DNA of 15,421 nt from the NCBI GenBank assembly GCA_947628685.1, contig CANRAT010000035.1, forward strand, positions 1 through 15,421, in the 5' to 3' direction. The stretch is from an uncultured Bacilli bacterium (GTDB taxonomy: Bacteria; Bacillota_I; Bacilli_A; RF39; UBA660). The notes under the pieces are model-generated. The model was not told the DNA's origin, did no database searches, and was given only the letters and a program-made list of their open reading frames with translations. Positions 6,562 through 13,194 of this stretch are shown one piece after another. Numbering within the stretch: position 1 is the stretch's first letter; every line of letters starts with the position of its first letter. The translations under genes and the position numbers were made by a program.

Positions 6562-6576
6562 CCTTTTTTGGTTAAC
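6557..6576. promoter_or_regulatory. Inverted repeat over the rpsP -35 box
   Basis: GTCAACC (6557-6563), six T, then GGTTAAC (6570-6576): two 7-base arms with one mismatch. The right half on the minus strand contains most of the -35 TTGACA. No T run follows on either strand, so it is not a terminator. It could be a repressor site, or the pairing may be chance in AT-rich DNA. Confidence 0.3.
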
Positions 6577-6600
6577 ATTAAAAATTGATATTTACAAAAG

Positions 6601-6619
6601 AAAAAAGTACAAAAGTACT
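6601..6619 (-). terminator. Terminator of cotE
   Basis: A short 5-bp stem (AGTAC 6619-6615 on minus, with GTACT 6610-6606), a TTTT loop and a run of T to 6601. The stem includes two bases of the cotE TAG stop (6620-6618). The stem is short, so efficiency is uncertain. Confidence 0.6.
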
Positions 6620-7148
6620 ATTTAATGAAATCATCTTTTACATTATCTATTTCTTCTATATCTTTTTGTGTCAATTCATCTTCTATTTCATCCCATGGCT
6701 CTTCATCTTCTTCAACTAATATTTTAACTTTCGTTTCACCTACTACTTCTACACCTAATTCTTTTTCTATGTCAAATGTTATACTTTTTCCATTTATATT
6801 TACTCCAGAACAACTTGGTTGTTTAAGTGTTCTAACAATTATGTCAGTATCACTTGAAAGATCTGCATTATCTTTTAATTTAACGTTGAATAAATCGTTA
6901 TATGATATATTTTTATTTACTACAGTAGTTTTAGAATCGTTATCATATGAATACCATATATTTACATCATATGATCCACTAACGCCTATTTTATCATTAG
7001 TCTTATATCCTTTAAATTTATGATTTATTACCCAACAACCTAGTATCGTAGTTGGAGTATTTTCTACACTTATACTATAATTATCTTTAAAATATTTTTT
7101 ACCCTTACCTATTACTGCTTTTGTAACTATTTCTTTATATAATGACAT
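6618..7148 (-). CDS. cotE: Outer spore coat morphogenetic protein CotE
   Basis: CotE is the mother-cell protein that organises the outer coat of Bacillus spores. The 176 residues align along nearly the whole length with the B. subtilis protein of 181: YKEIVTKAVIGKGKKY (4-19), TTILGCWVINHKF (33-45), YDVNIWYSYDNDSKT (60-74), LKQPSC (108-113) and EVVGETKVKILVE (134-146), ending in the typical acidic tail (EEDEEPWDEIEDEL). The start is ATG 7148, behind GAGGAGTGA with a 7-base spacer; an in-frame ATG at 7196 has no ribosome site and lies before the promoter. The gene sits downstream of miaB, as in B. subtilis, but mutS and mutL do not follow. The promoter looks like a sigma-E type. Identification rests on reading conserved blocks, not a search. 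Confidence 0.9.
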   Translation of the reverse strand: MSLYKEIVTKAVIGKGKKYFKDNYSISVENTPTTILGCWVINHKFKGYKTNDKIGVSGSYDVNIWYSYDNDSKTTVVNKNISYNDLFNVKLKDNADLSSDTDIIVRTLKQPSCSGVNINGKSITFDIEKELGVEVVGETKVKILVEEDEEPWDEIEDELTQKDIEEIDNVKDDFIK

Positions 7149-7165
7149 AAAATCACTCCTCAATT

Positions 7166-7194
7166 TAATATATGAATAAGTTAGGTAAAAATTC
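7166..7194 (-). promoter_or_regulatory. Sigma-E-like (mother-cell) promoter of cotE
   Basis: On the minus strand, GAATTTT (7194-7188) matches six of seven positions of the sigma-E -35 KMATATT as I recall it. After 13 bases comes CATATATTA (7174-7166), close to the sigma-E -10 CATACAHT and also to the sigma-K -10 CATANNNTA. There is no well-spaced sigma-A pair. Known: B. subtilis cotE is read by sigma-E and sigma-K. Inferred: the same control here. Confidence 0.5.
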
Positions 7195-7196
7195 AC

Positions 7197-7218
7197 AAAA
7201 AAAAGGTATTTAACCTTT
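7197..7218 (-). terminator. Terminator of the zinc-ribbon protein gene
   Basis: A 6-bp perfect stem (AAAGGT 7218-7213 on minus, with ACCTTT 7207-7202), a 5-base loop and an eight-T run (7204-7197). Two stem bases belong to the TAA stop (7219-7217). The T run ends three bases before the cotE -35. Confidence 0.85.
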
Positions 7219-8854
7219 AATCTTGATTTGTATCTGAATTATCTTCATTAAAAATTGCATAAGTTTCTAAATATTCGTTTAGACTCATACTATCATTTAA
7301 TAAAATTTCATCTGGAATATTTACTACTGTAGAATTAAGATCAGTAAACTCTAAATTTAAAGATATTTTAGAAATTTCTAAATCAGGATCGAAATCATTT
7401 AATTCCATTTTTATTTTTGTTATTTCATTCAAATCATTTATATAAAAATCTATTACATATTTTTCTATTCCTTCTCCAAATAAAGAATTTAATGAATCCA
7501 TTTGATCTTGCGTTAATTTTTCATTATTCATCAATTCTTTATCTAAAATTAATTGATAATGGTTTCCATTAGCATCTTTACCAACAAATACAAAATGTTT
7601 TTCATCTATTATTGATAAATCTTCTTCGCTATATATGCTTTCAATATTAACGCTTGAATCTAATTTATAATTTACCCAAATATCTTCTTGTGAACTTGTT
7701 ACGCCAAGTAGGTCTATGACACTAGATTTTAAATAAAGATCCATACCCTTATTATTAATTATAGAATATAAATTATATTCGTTATTTGATTCTTCATCTT
7801 TTACTGTAAGTAATAAATTATGGTCATTAACATTATTTTGATATTTAACAGTAAAAGCCAATTTATATGAATCATTATTGCCTTCAACTAATACATTCCC
7901 ATTTAGTGTAGCGCTTGTATTTGCTTTTTGTCCAAAATTTCCTAAAGATTTCTTTAAAACTGTAAGTGGTGGTTCCATCTTACTTTTGTTATCACCCAAC
8001 ATCATCGTTACTAATACTATTCCTAAAACAACTACAACACATACAAGAGCAATTGCTACCCCTTTTAAAGGAAGTTTATTTTGTTTTTTTGGGGGTACCT
8101 GAGGATTAACTTGTTCTTGAATTTTAGTAGGTTGTAAATTCTCATTAATTGATTGATTTTGAGTTAATGTACTAGGTTGTACTTGTACTCCTTCGTTTTC
8201 TAATTGTGTATTAGGATTAACAGTTGCAGTATTTGAAACTAATGACTCATTAACTTGATTTAAGTCAACATTATTTTGAGCATCCGAACTTAATATAGTA
8301 CCTTGAATAGAAGCCATAGTTGGCATTTCAACTGTTTGATTAGTTACATTTGGACTTGCTTGTGTAGTTGGTGTTACTTGAGTTCCAAATATAGGATCAA
8401 CTACTGGTACATCATTTGTAGCACTTTGAACAGGCTCTTGTTGAGGTGTCACTCCACTTGCAACATTTTGAATAGGTTGCTCTGTTACTACTTCATTTGT
8501 AACGCTTTGAATAGGTTCAACCGGAACTACACTTGGTATTGGATTAATTTGTACTTCAGTTGGATTTTGAACAGGCTCTTGTTGAGATGCCATTTTACCT
8601 GCAACATTTTGAATAGGTTGCTCTGTTACTACTTCATTTGTAGCGCTTTGAATAGGCTCAACTGGTACTACACTTGGTATTGGATTAACTTGTACTTCAG
8701 TTGAATTTTGAACAGGCTCCTCTACGTTTGGTACTGAACTTTCAAAAATATTTTGAACAGATTCAACTGTTTTTGTTTCTTCTACAGGGGCGCCACAATA
8801 CCCGCAGAATTTTGACGTGTCTGCTATATTAGAGCCACATTTTTTACATATCAT
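7217..8854 (-). CDS. Zinc-ribbon, repeat-containing single-pass membrane protein of unknown function
   Basis: I do not recognise a named family. From ATG 8854 the protein has 545 residues. It opens with a zinc ribbon (C3, C6, C17, C20, two CxxC pairs). A low-complexity linker rich in P, V, Q, N and T follows, containing two 47-residue tandem repeats (46-92 and 93-139) and a third partial copy. One membrane segment (about 264-287) follows the basic stretch PPKKQNKLPLK. Beyond it lies a domain of some 255 residues, probably extracellular and beta-rich, with an acidic end. This architecture recalls YvbJ/TcaA-like envelope proteins: ribbon inside, folded domain outside. ATG 8854 has AGAGGAG with an 8-base spacer; an ATG at 8884 does not. 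It sits between miaB and cotE with its own sigma-A promoter. Confidence 0.8.
   Translation of the reverse strand: MICKKCGSNIADTSKFCGYCGAPVEETKTVESVQNIFESSVPNVEEPVQNSTEVQVNPIPSVVPVEPIQSATNEVVTEQPIQNVAGKMASQQEPVQNPTEVQINPIPSVVPVEPIQSVTNEVVTEQPIQNVASGVTPQQEPVQSATNDVPVVDPIFGTQVTPTTQASPNVTNQTVEMPTMASIQGTILSSDAQNNVDLNQVNESLVSNTATVNPNTQLENEGVQVQPSTLTQNQSINENLQPTKIQEQVNPQVPPKKQNKLPLKGVAIALVCVVVVLGIVLVTMMLGDNKSKMEPPLTVLKKSLGNFGQKANTSATLNGNVLVEGNNDSYKLAFTVKYQNNVNDHNLLLTVKDEESNNEYNLYSIINNKGMDLYLKSSVIDLLGVTSSQEDIWVNYKLDSSVNIESIYSEEDLSIIDEKHFVFVGKDANGNHYQLILDKELMNNEKLTQDQMDSLNSLFGEGIEKYVIDFYINDLNEITKIKMELNDFDPDLEISKISLNLEFTDLNSTVVNIPDEILLNDSMSLNEYLETYAIFNEDNSDTNQD
8438..8719. repeat. 141-bp tandem repeat, two full copies plus a partial third
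   Basis: Copies at 8719-8579 and 8578-8438 (minus-strand reading) are exactly 141 bases each and encode 47 residues starting EPVQN. A third start, EPVQSATN, follows at 8437 and degenerates. The frame is kept, and differences are mostly single bases. Each unit also holds shorter EPIQS and EQPIQN sub-motifs. Confidence 0.93.
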
Positions 8855-8883
8855 ATTTTCAACTCCTCTATTTTTACTATTCA

Positions 8884-8892
8884 ATTATAACA
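8884..8892 (-). promoter_or_regulatory. Extended -10 promoter of the zinc-ribbon gene
   Basis: On the minus strand TGTTATAAT (8892-8884): a perfect TATAAT with extended -10. The -35 position falls in the miaB terminator stem and does not match, so recognition would rest on the TGn. Leader about 20 bases. Confidence 0.6.
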
Positions 8893-8900
8893 TAAATATG

Positions 8901-8929
8901 AAAAAAAGTATATTTTTTTTATACTTTTT
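8901..8929 (-). terminator. Intrinsic terminator of miaB
   Basis: A 10-bp perfect stem (AAAAAGTATA 8929-8920 on minus, with TATACTTTTT 8912-8903), a 7-base A loop and a T run to 8901. The TAA stop (8921-8919) is inside the stem and loop. Confidence 0.85.
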
Positions 8930-10343
8930 CATAAATTTCGCCATCCATACTCCATGTTTTTATATCAGTTATTTTAACATCGACTATTTTACCTAAGTAT
9001 TCTTTTGGCGCTTTTACGTTTACAAGTTTCATTGTATCTGTATATCCCATAAGATTTCCATCTTTTTCGCTAAAATCTTCTAAAAGAACAGAAACTATTT
9101 TACCTAAATATTCTTGATTCTTTAAAAGAGCATATTTATTTACTAATTCATTTAATTTATAAAGTCTATCATTTTTTTCTTTTTCAGTTAAATCATTTTT
9201 CATTTTTGCAGCAGGAGTGCCTACACGAGGTGAGAATATAAATGTAAATGCTGAGTCAAATTTACAAGTATTTACTACATCTAATGTATCATTAAAATCT
9301 TCATCTGTTTCACCTGGGAAAGCAACTATTATATCAGTTGTTATTGATACATTTGGAATACTCATTCTTATCTTATTAAATAAATCAATATATTCTTCTT
9401 TAGTATAACGTCTACCCATAAGTTTTAATATTTTATTTGAACCTGATTGCAAAGGTAAATGAATATAAGGCATTATGTTTGGATACTTTGCAATCACTTT
9501 TATCATTTCATCATTAAAATCCCATGGATGTGATGTTACAAAACGAATTCTCTTAATTCCTGTTTTTGCGACATCCTCAAGTAAATTACTCATTGTATAA
9601 TTAAGTTTTAAATCTTTACCATATGCATTGACATTTTGACCTAAGAGTGTTACTTCACTATATCCATCTTTAACCAAATTTTCTACTTCTTTTATTATAT
9701 CTAAAGGGCGTCTACTTCTTTGTTTTCCCCTTGTATATGGAACTATACAGTATGTACAAAATTTATCACATCCGTACATTATATTTACCCAAGCCTTATA
9801 TTTTGAATCTCTTTTTACAGGAATATTTTCATATACATCCCCTTCTATGCTAAAGACTTCTATTTCCTGTTTTTTTTCATTTAAAGATTCTTCTAATATA
9901 AATGGAAGTTTGTGCAAATTATGAGTACCAAATACTATATCTACCCATTTATATTTACTTTTTATATCATCTACTACACTTTCTTCTTGTGCCATACATC
10001 CACATATACCACATATAATATCAGGTTTAGATTCTTTTAAATGTTTAACTCTGCCTAAAAATCCAAACATTTTATTATGAGCATTTTCTCTTATTGCGCA
10101 TGTATTAAGAAGTATTATATCCGCACTTTCCATATCAAGAGTCTCAGTAAAACTCATATCTTCTAATATTGCTTTTATATTTTCTGTGTCGTGTACATTC
10201 ATCTGACAACCATAAGTCTTTATATAATACTTTTTATTTTTACCTATAGTTTTCATAGAACTCGGCACTTTATAGTCATCACTAATTATCTTAATATCCT
10301 TATTAGTTCTAACTTTTGCTTCTTTTAAATTTGGCAAATTCAT
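8919..10343 (-). CDS. miaB: tRNA-2-methylthio-N6-isopentenyladenosine synthase MiaB
   Basis: This radical-SAM methylthiotransferase adds the 2-methylthio group to i6A37 of tRNAs reading UNN codons. It has 474 residues. The N-terminal UPF0004 domain holds the auxiliary cluster cysteines C46 (YGCQMN), C82 (NTCAIRENA) and C116 (GCMAQE). The radical-SAM motif CDKFCTYC gives C192, C196 and C199, followed by VPYTRGKQRSR. A TRAM domain occupies about 410-474. HDTEN after YGCQMN and the full domain set point to MiaB rather than MtaB or RimO. The ATG at 10343 has only a weak ribosome site; the roughly 37 residues before the first domain fit the N-terminal extension of Bacilli MiaB. It has its own promoter and terminator. 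It lies two genes before cotE, echoing B. subtilis miaB-ricA-cotE without ricA. Confidence 0.96.
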   Translation of the reverse strand: MNLPNLKEAKVRTNKDIKIISDDYKVPSSMKTIGKNKKYYIKTYGCQMNVHDTENIKAILEDMSFTETLDMESADIILLNTCAIRENAHNKMFGFLGRVKHLKESKPDIICGICGCMAQEESVVDDIKSKYKWVDIVFGTHNLHKLPFILEESLNEKKQEIEVFSIEGDVYENIPVKRDSKYKAWVNIMYGCDKFCTYCIVPYTRGKQRSRRPLDIIKEVENLVKDGYSEVTLLGQNVNAYGKDLKLNYTMSNLLEDVAKTGIKRIRFVTSHPWDFNDEMIKVIAKYPNIMPYIHLPLQSGSNKILKLMGRRYTKEEYIDLFNKIRMSIPNVSITTDIIVAFPGETDEDFNDTLDVVNTCKFDSAFTFIFSPRVGTPAAKMKNDLTEKEKNDRLYKLNELVNKYALLKNQEYLGKIVSVLLEDFSEKDGNLMGYTDTMKLVNVKAPKEYLGKIVDVKITDIKTWSMDGEIYEKV

Positions 10344-10365
10344 TCTATCACGTCTTTCCTAAAAT

Positions 10366-10394
10366 ATAATAGCACATTTAATTATATTAGGCAA
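10366..10394 (-). promoter_or_regulatory. Promoter of miaB
   Basis: On the minus strand, TTGCCT (10394-10389), a 17-base spacer and TATTAT (10371-10366), with the extended -10 triplet TGC. The start would be near 10359, 16 bases before the ATG. Confidence 0.65.
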
Positions 10395-10421
10395 TAATAA
10401 AGCTTTACTATTAGTAAAGCT
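10395..10421 (-). terminator. Terminator of the kinase-receiver operon
   Basis: A 9-bp perfect stem (AGCTTTACT 10421-10413 on minus, with AGTAAAGCT 10409-10401) and a 3-base loop, followed by TTATTATT, a broken T tract. Two stem bases come from the receiver gene's TAG stop (10422-10420). Confidence 0.75.
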
Positions 10422-10794
10422 ATCTTACATTAACCATTTTATTCACTATGTTTTTTACATTGTCAGCTGAAAAAGGTTTATTTAACATATCAACTATGTC
10501 ATATGCAAATGCCCTATCTATAGTATCTTTAGTATCATCTCCAGATATTATAGATACTGGATACTTATTAAATAAATTATTATTTTTAAAATAATTTAGT
10601 ACCATAAACCCATCATATTCAGGCATATTTAAGTCTAAAAGAATACCTACTATATTGTGCTGTTTCTTAGTTATATAATCTATTGCTTCTTTTCCATTAT
10701 TTGCTTTTAATACTATATATTCATCACTAAGTGCTTTTTCTACAATATTTTTAATTATCATAGAATCATCCGCTACTATAATTGCTTTATTCAT
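10420..10794 (-). CDS. Stand-alone response regulator receiver protein
   Basis: A single CheY/Spo0F-like receiver domain of 124 residues with no output domain. The acidic pair is D9-D10 (VADDS), the phosphoacceptor D54 (ILLDLNMP), the switch Ser/Thr position is in SIISGDD (about S84) and the Lys is K106 in NKPF. All catalytic residues are present, so phosphorylation is expected. The gene overlaps the hybrid kinase by 4 bases (ATGA), so the pair is translationally coupled and this receiver is the natural end point of that kinase's phosphorelay. It must act by protein contact or pass phosphate on, as CheY or Spo0F do. Spo0F is also 124 residues, but I see no specific sign that this is Spo0F. 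Confidence 0.92.
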   Translation of the reverse strand: MNKAIIVADDSMIIKNIVEKALSDEYIVLKANNGKEAIDYITKKQHNIVGILLDLNMPEYDGFMVLNYFKNNNLFNKYPVSIISGDDTKDTIDRAFAYDIVDMLNKPFSADNVKNIVNKMVNVR

Positions 10795-13031
10795 AAATTC
10801 TCCTTTTCTAAATATTTTTTAACTACTTCTATTACTCTATTTACTTCATTATTTAGTTCATTAAAGTGTTCTTTAATATAGTCTAAATTATTTTCTTTAC
10901 CTTTTAATTCATGGTCTAAAGAAAGTTCCGCTAATTTTTTAAATCCTAAATATTTACTATCACTTTTCATAGCATGGGCTAATATTGCATAATTAGCGGC
11001 ATCTTGAGTTTTTAAATACTCTTCCATCTTAGGTAATCTTTTATCTGTTTCACTTAAGAAATCTTTAAGTGTTTCATTATACATATCGATATCACCAAGT
11101 AATTCTATTGACGCATCAACATCTATATCGTTTTCTTTTAAATAATCAATATTGTTACTAAGTTTTTTATCTTCACTAACCTTTTTTTCTTTTGTACTTA
11201 TACTTCCTTTTAAATATTTAGAAAGTACTTTTTTTAGTTCATCTTCATTTATAGGTTTAGATAAATAACCATTAAATCCTACATCTAAATATTTATTTGA
11301 TTTACCTTGAATTGCATCTGCAGTAAGAGCAATTACTGGAGTATTAAAATTATTTATTTCTTTTAATCTTTTTAAGGTTTCAACACCACCCATTTTAGGC
11401 ATCATTATATCCATAAGTATAATATCATAAGTATTGCCTGCTTTTATTTTATCAAGTACGTCATATCCACTATCACTACAAGTAATATCTAAATCATAAT
11501 CTTTTAATATTTTAACTCCTACTTTTAAGTTAAGATTATTATCATCTACAAGTAATACTTTCTTACCAGTAAACTTAATTATTTCATCATTATTAGTTAC
11601 TTCTTTTTTATATATTCCTTCTTTAATTTCTTGGGCTAAATAGATAGTAAATGTAGAACCTTTACCATATTCACTTGTAACAACTATTTTACCACCCATC
11701 ATTTCAACAAGTCTTTTAGTTATAGCAAGTCCAAGACCAGTTCCCTCTACTGTTGTATTTTTATCTTCATCCAACCTAGAAAATTTAGTAAATAACTTAT
11801 CTATTTGTTCTTTTTTTATTCCTCTTCCTGTATCACTTACAGATATTACAAGGTTACATTTACCCTTTTCATTTACGCAGTTAACACTAAAATTAATTTC
11901 TCCTTCAGTTGTATATTTAGCAGCATTAGTAAGTATGTTAGTTATAACCTGTTTTACTTTACCACTATCTCCATATAATATATCTGGTATATCAGGTGCG
12001 AAATGTGTTTTTAGTTCTATATTTTTTTCTCCAATTCTTGGAATAATTAATTTTGTTAGATTTTCAAGTATTTCTCTTAAATTATAATCGGTATTTACAA
12101 TCTCCATTTTATCTGCTTCTATTTTACTAATATCTAATATTCCATTTACTATTTCAAGTAAGTTTTGTGAAGCCATTACTATATCTTTAGCATCTTCTTT
12201 TGCTTCTTCTAGAGTTTCTGCTTTATCTATACATTCACTAAATCCAACTATAGCATTAAGTGGAGTTCTTATTTCATGAGACATACTACTTAAAAAATCT
12301 GTTTTAGCATGATTTGCTTTTTCTGCTTGATCTTTAGCAAGTTCTAGTTGATTGATTAATTTAACATCTGGATTTTCAATTGTGTGGTACATCAAATAAC
12401 TTATTAGAGTCTCAGCTAAAGAATTTAATATTATATTAGGATAAAAAGAATTTATAATACTAAAAATTATCTCTAGAGCTAAAAATACAAATATAGGAAT
12501 AATCTTTTTTTTGTTCAATGTTTTTCTATTAACTATTACTGATAATATACAAACGGCTATCATTACCATAGCAACTAATCCCATAAAATTAACCGCTGCA
12601 CCATATGCATATAAAATAAATCCATCACTATAACTATGTTCTGACGGTAGAAAAGACATAACAATTCCTATTAATATAAATATTGTACCCAATATACAAA
12701 TATTAGCTTTTTTATTTTTATTTATTATTGAATTTGATTTTTCATTTGATATTTTTACTATATAATATGTAAAATCTAAAATCCATGCAAGTATATACAT
12801 AAAATAAATTCTCTCTAGTATTATTACTATAAGTAAATTACTATATAAATGATAATTAATAACTAAAGCGAGTAATAATTCAGCTAATAAGACTAGAAAA
12901 TTATTAAAAAGAATCCATTTATAAATTCTATTTTCTTCATTATTTATTTTTTTCTTTGTTGAATATATCACTATTAAAAACAATAAAAATAGAAAACAAC
13001 AAATATTTAAGGTTAGAGTTATTACATTCAT
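10791..13031 (-). CDS. Hybrid sensor histidine kinase: membrane domain, HisKA, HATPase, receiver, HPt
   Basis: This membrane sensor kinase has 746 residues from ATG 13031 (GGAGG, 9-base spacer); an ATG at 13064 lacks a ribosome site. Residues 1-220 hold about six to seven membrane segments with short loops, so any signal is sensed within or near the membrane. HisKA follows with FLSSMSHEIRTPLNA (phospho-His 252). The ATPase domain has the N box (NILTNAAKYT), G1 (DTGRGI) and G2 (GTGLGLAI). A receiver spans about 490-610, with VDDNN, phospho-Asp 541 (LMDIMMP) and Lys in LSKPI. The end is an HPt domain with His 686 in LAHAMKSDSKYLG, where most HPt domains read HxLKG. All parts of a His-Asp-His relay are present, and the next gene supplies the final Asp. 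The ligand is unknown. Confidence 0.93.
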   Translation of the reverse strand: MNVITLTLNICCFLFLLFLIVIYSTKKKINNEENRIYKWILFNNFLVLLAELLLALVINYHLYSNLLIVIILERIYFMYILAWILDFTYYIVKISNEKSNSIINKNKKANICILGTIFILIGIVMSFLPSEHSYSDGFILYAYGAAVNFMGLVAMVMIAVCILSVIVNRKTLNKKKIIPIFVFLALEIIFSIINSFYPNIILNSLAETLISYLMYHTIENPDVKLINQLELAKDQAEKANHAKTDFLSSMSHEIRTPLNAIVGFSECIDKAETLEEAKEDAKDIVMASQNLLEIVNGILDISKIEADKMEIVNTDYNLREILENLTKLIIPRIGEKNIELKTHFAPDIPDILYGDSGKVKQVITNILTNAAKYTTEGEINFSVNCVNEKGKCNLVISVSDTGRGIKKEQIDKLFTKFSRLDEDKNTTVEGTGLGLAITKRLVEMMGGKIVVTSEYGKGSTFTIYLAQEIKEGIYKKEVTNNDEIIKFTGKKVLLVDDNNLNLKVGVKILKDYDLDITCSDSGYDVLDKIKAGNTYDIILMDIMMPKMGGVETLKRLKEINNFNTPVIALTADAIQGKSNKYLDVGFNGYLSKPINEDELKKVLSKYLKGSISTKEKKVSEDKKLSNNIDYLKENDIDVDASIELLGDIDMYNETLKDFLSETDKRLPKMEEYLKTQDAANYAILAHAMKSDSKYLGFKKLAELSLDHELKGKENNLDYIKEHFNELNNEVNRVIEVVKKYLEKENL

Positions 13032-13054
13032 ATTATTTATCCTCCATTTTCTTA

Positions 13055-13083
13055 ATTTTAACATTTTTTTTAAACATTGTAAA
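13055..13083 (-). promoter_or_regulatory. Promoter of the kinase-receiver operon
   Basis: On the minus strand, TTTACA (13083-13078), a 17-base spacer and TAAAAT (13060-13055), with the extended -10 triplet TGT. The start would be near 13048, just before the GGAGG (13045-13041) ribosome site. Confidence 0.6.
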
Positions 13084-13139
13084 GTGGTTGAAATTTAATT
13101 GATGATATGTTTCATAATAAAATTTAAGATGATTTTAAC

Positions 13140-13183
13140 AAAAAAATTGATAGATAGAAAATATATTCTAAATATCAATTTTT
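13140..13183 (-). terminator. Terminator of the AMP-forming ligase gene
   Basis: On the minus strand, an 11-bp outer stem (13183-13173 with 13152-13142), a 2x2 internal loop, and a 5-bp inner stem TAGAA/TTCTA with a 6-base loop, followed by a T run to 13140. The stem begins 11 bases after the TAA stop. Confidence 0.8.
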
Positions 13184-13194
13184 ATTTAACATAT

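Noticed and set aside
7149..7196. Sixteen-codon N-terminal extension of CotE
   Set aside because: It would start within the promoter, has no ribosome site, and known CotE proteins begin at the MSxYxEI block.
8303..8704. Plus-strand open frame of 133 codons opposite the repeat region
   Set aside because: It mirrors the tandem repeats of the minus-strand gene, is rich in Cys, Asn and Tyr, and has no ribosome site; it is a shadow frame.
8855..8884. Ten-codon N-terminal extension of the zinc-ribbon protein
   Set aside because: The upstream ATG overlaps the predicted -10 region and lacks a ribosome site, whereas ATG 8854 has AGAGGAG at a good distance.
10420..10794. Calling the stand-alone receiver Spo0F
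   Set aside because: Length matches, but any single-domain receiver has this size. The kinase already contains an HPt domain, and no Spo0F-specific residues were recognised.
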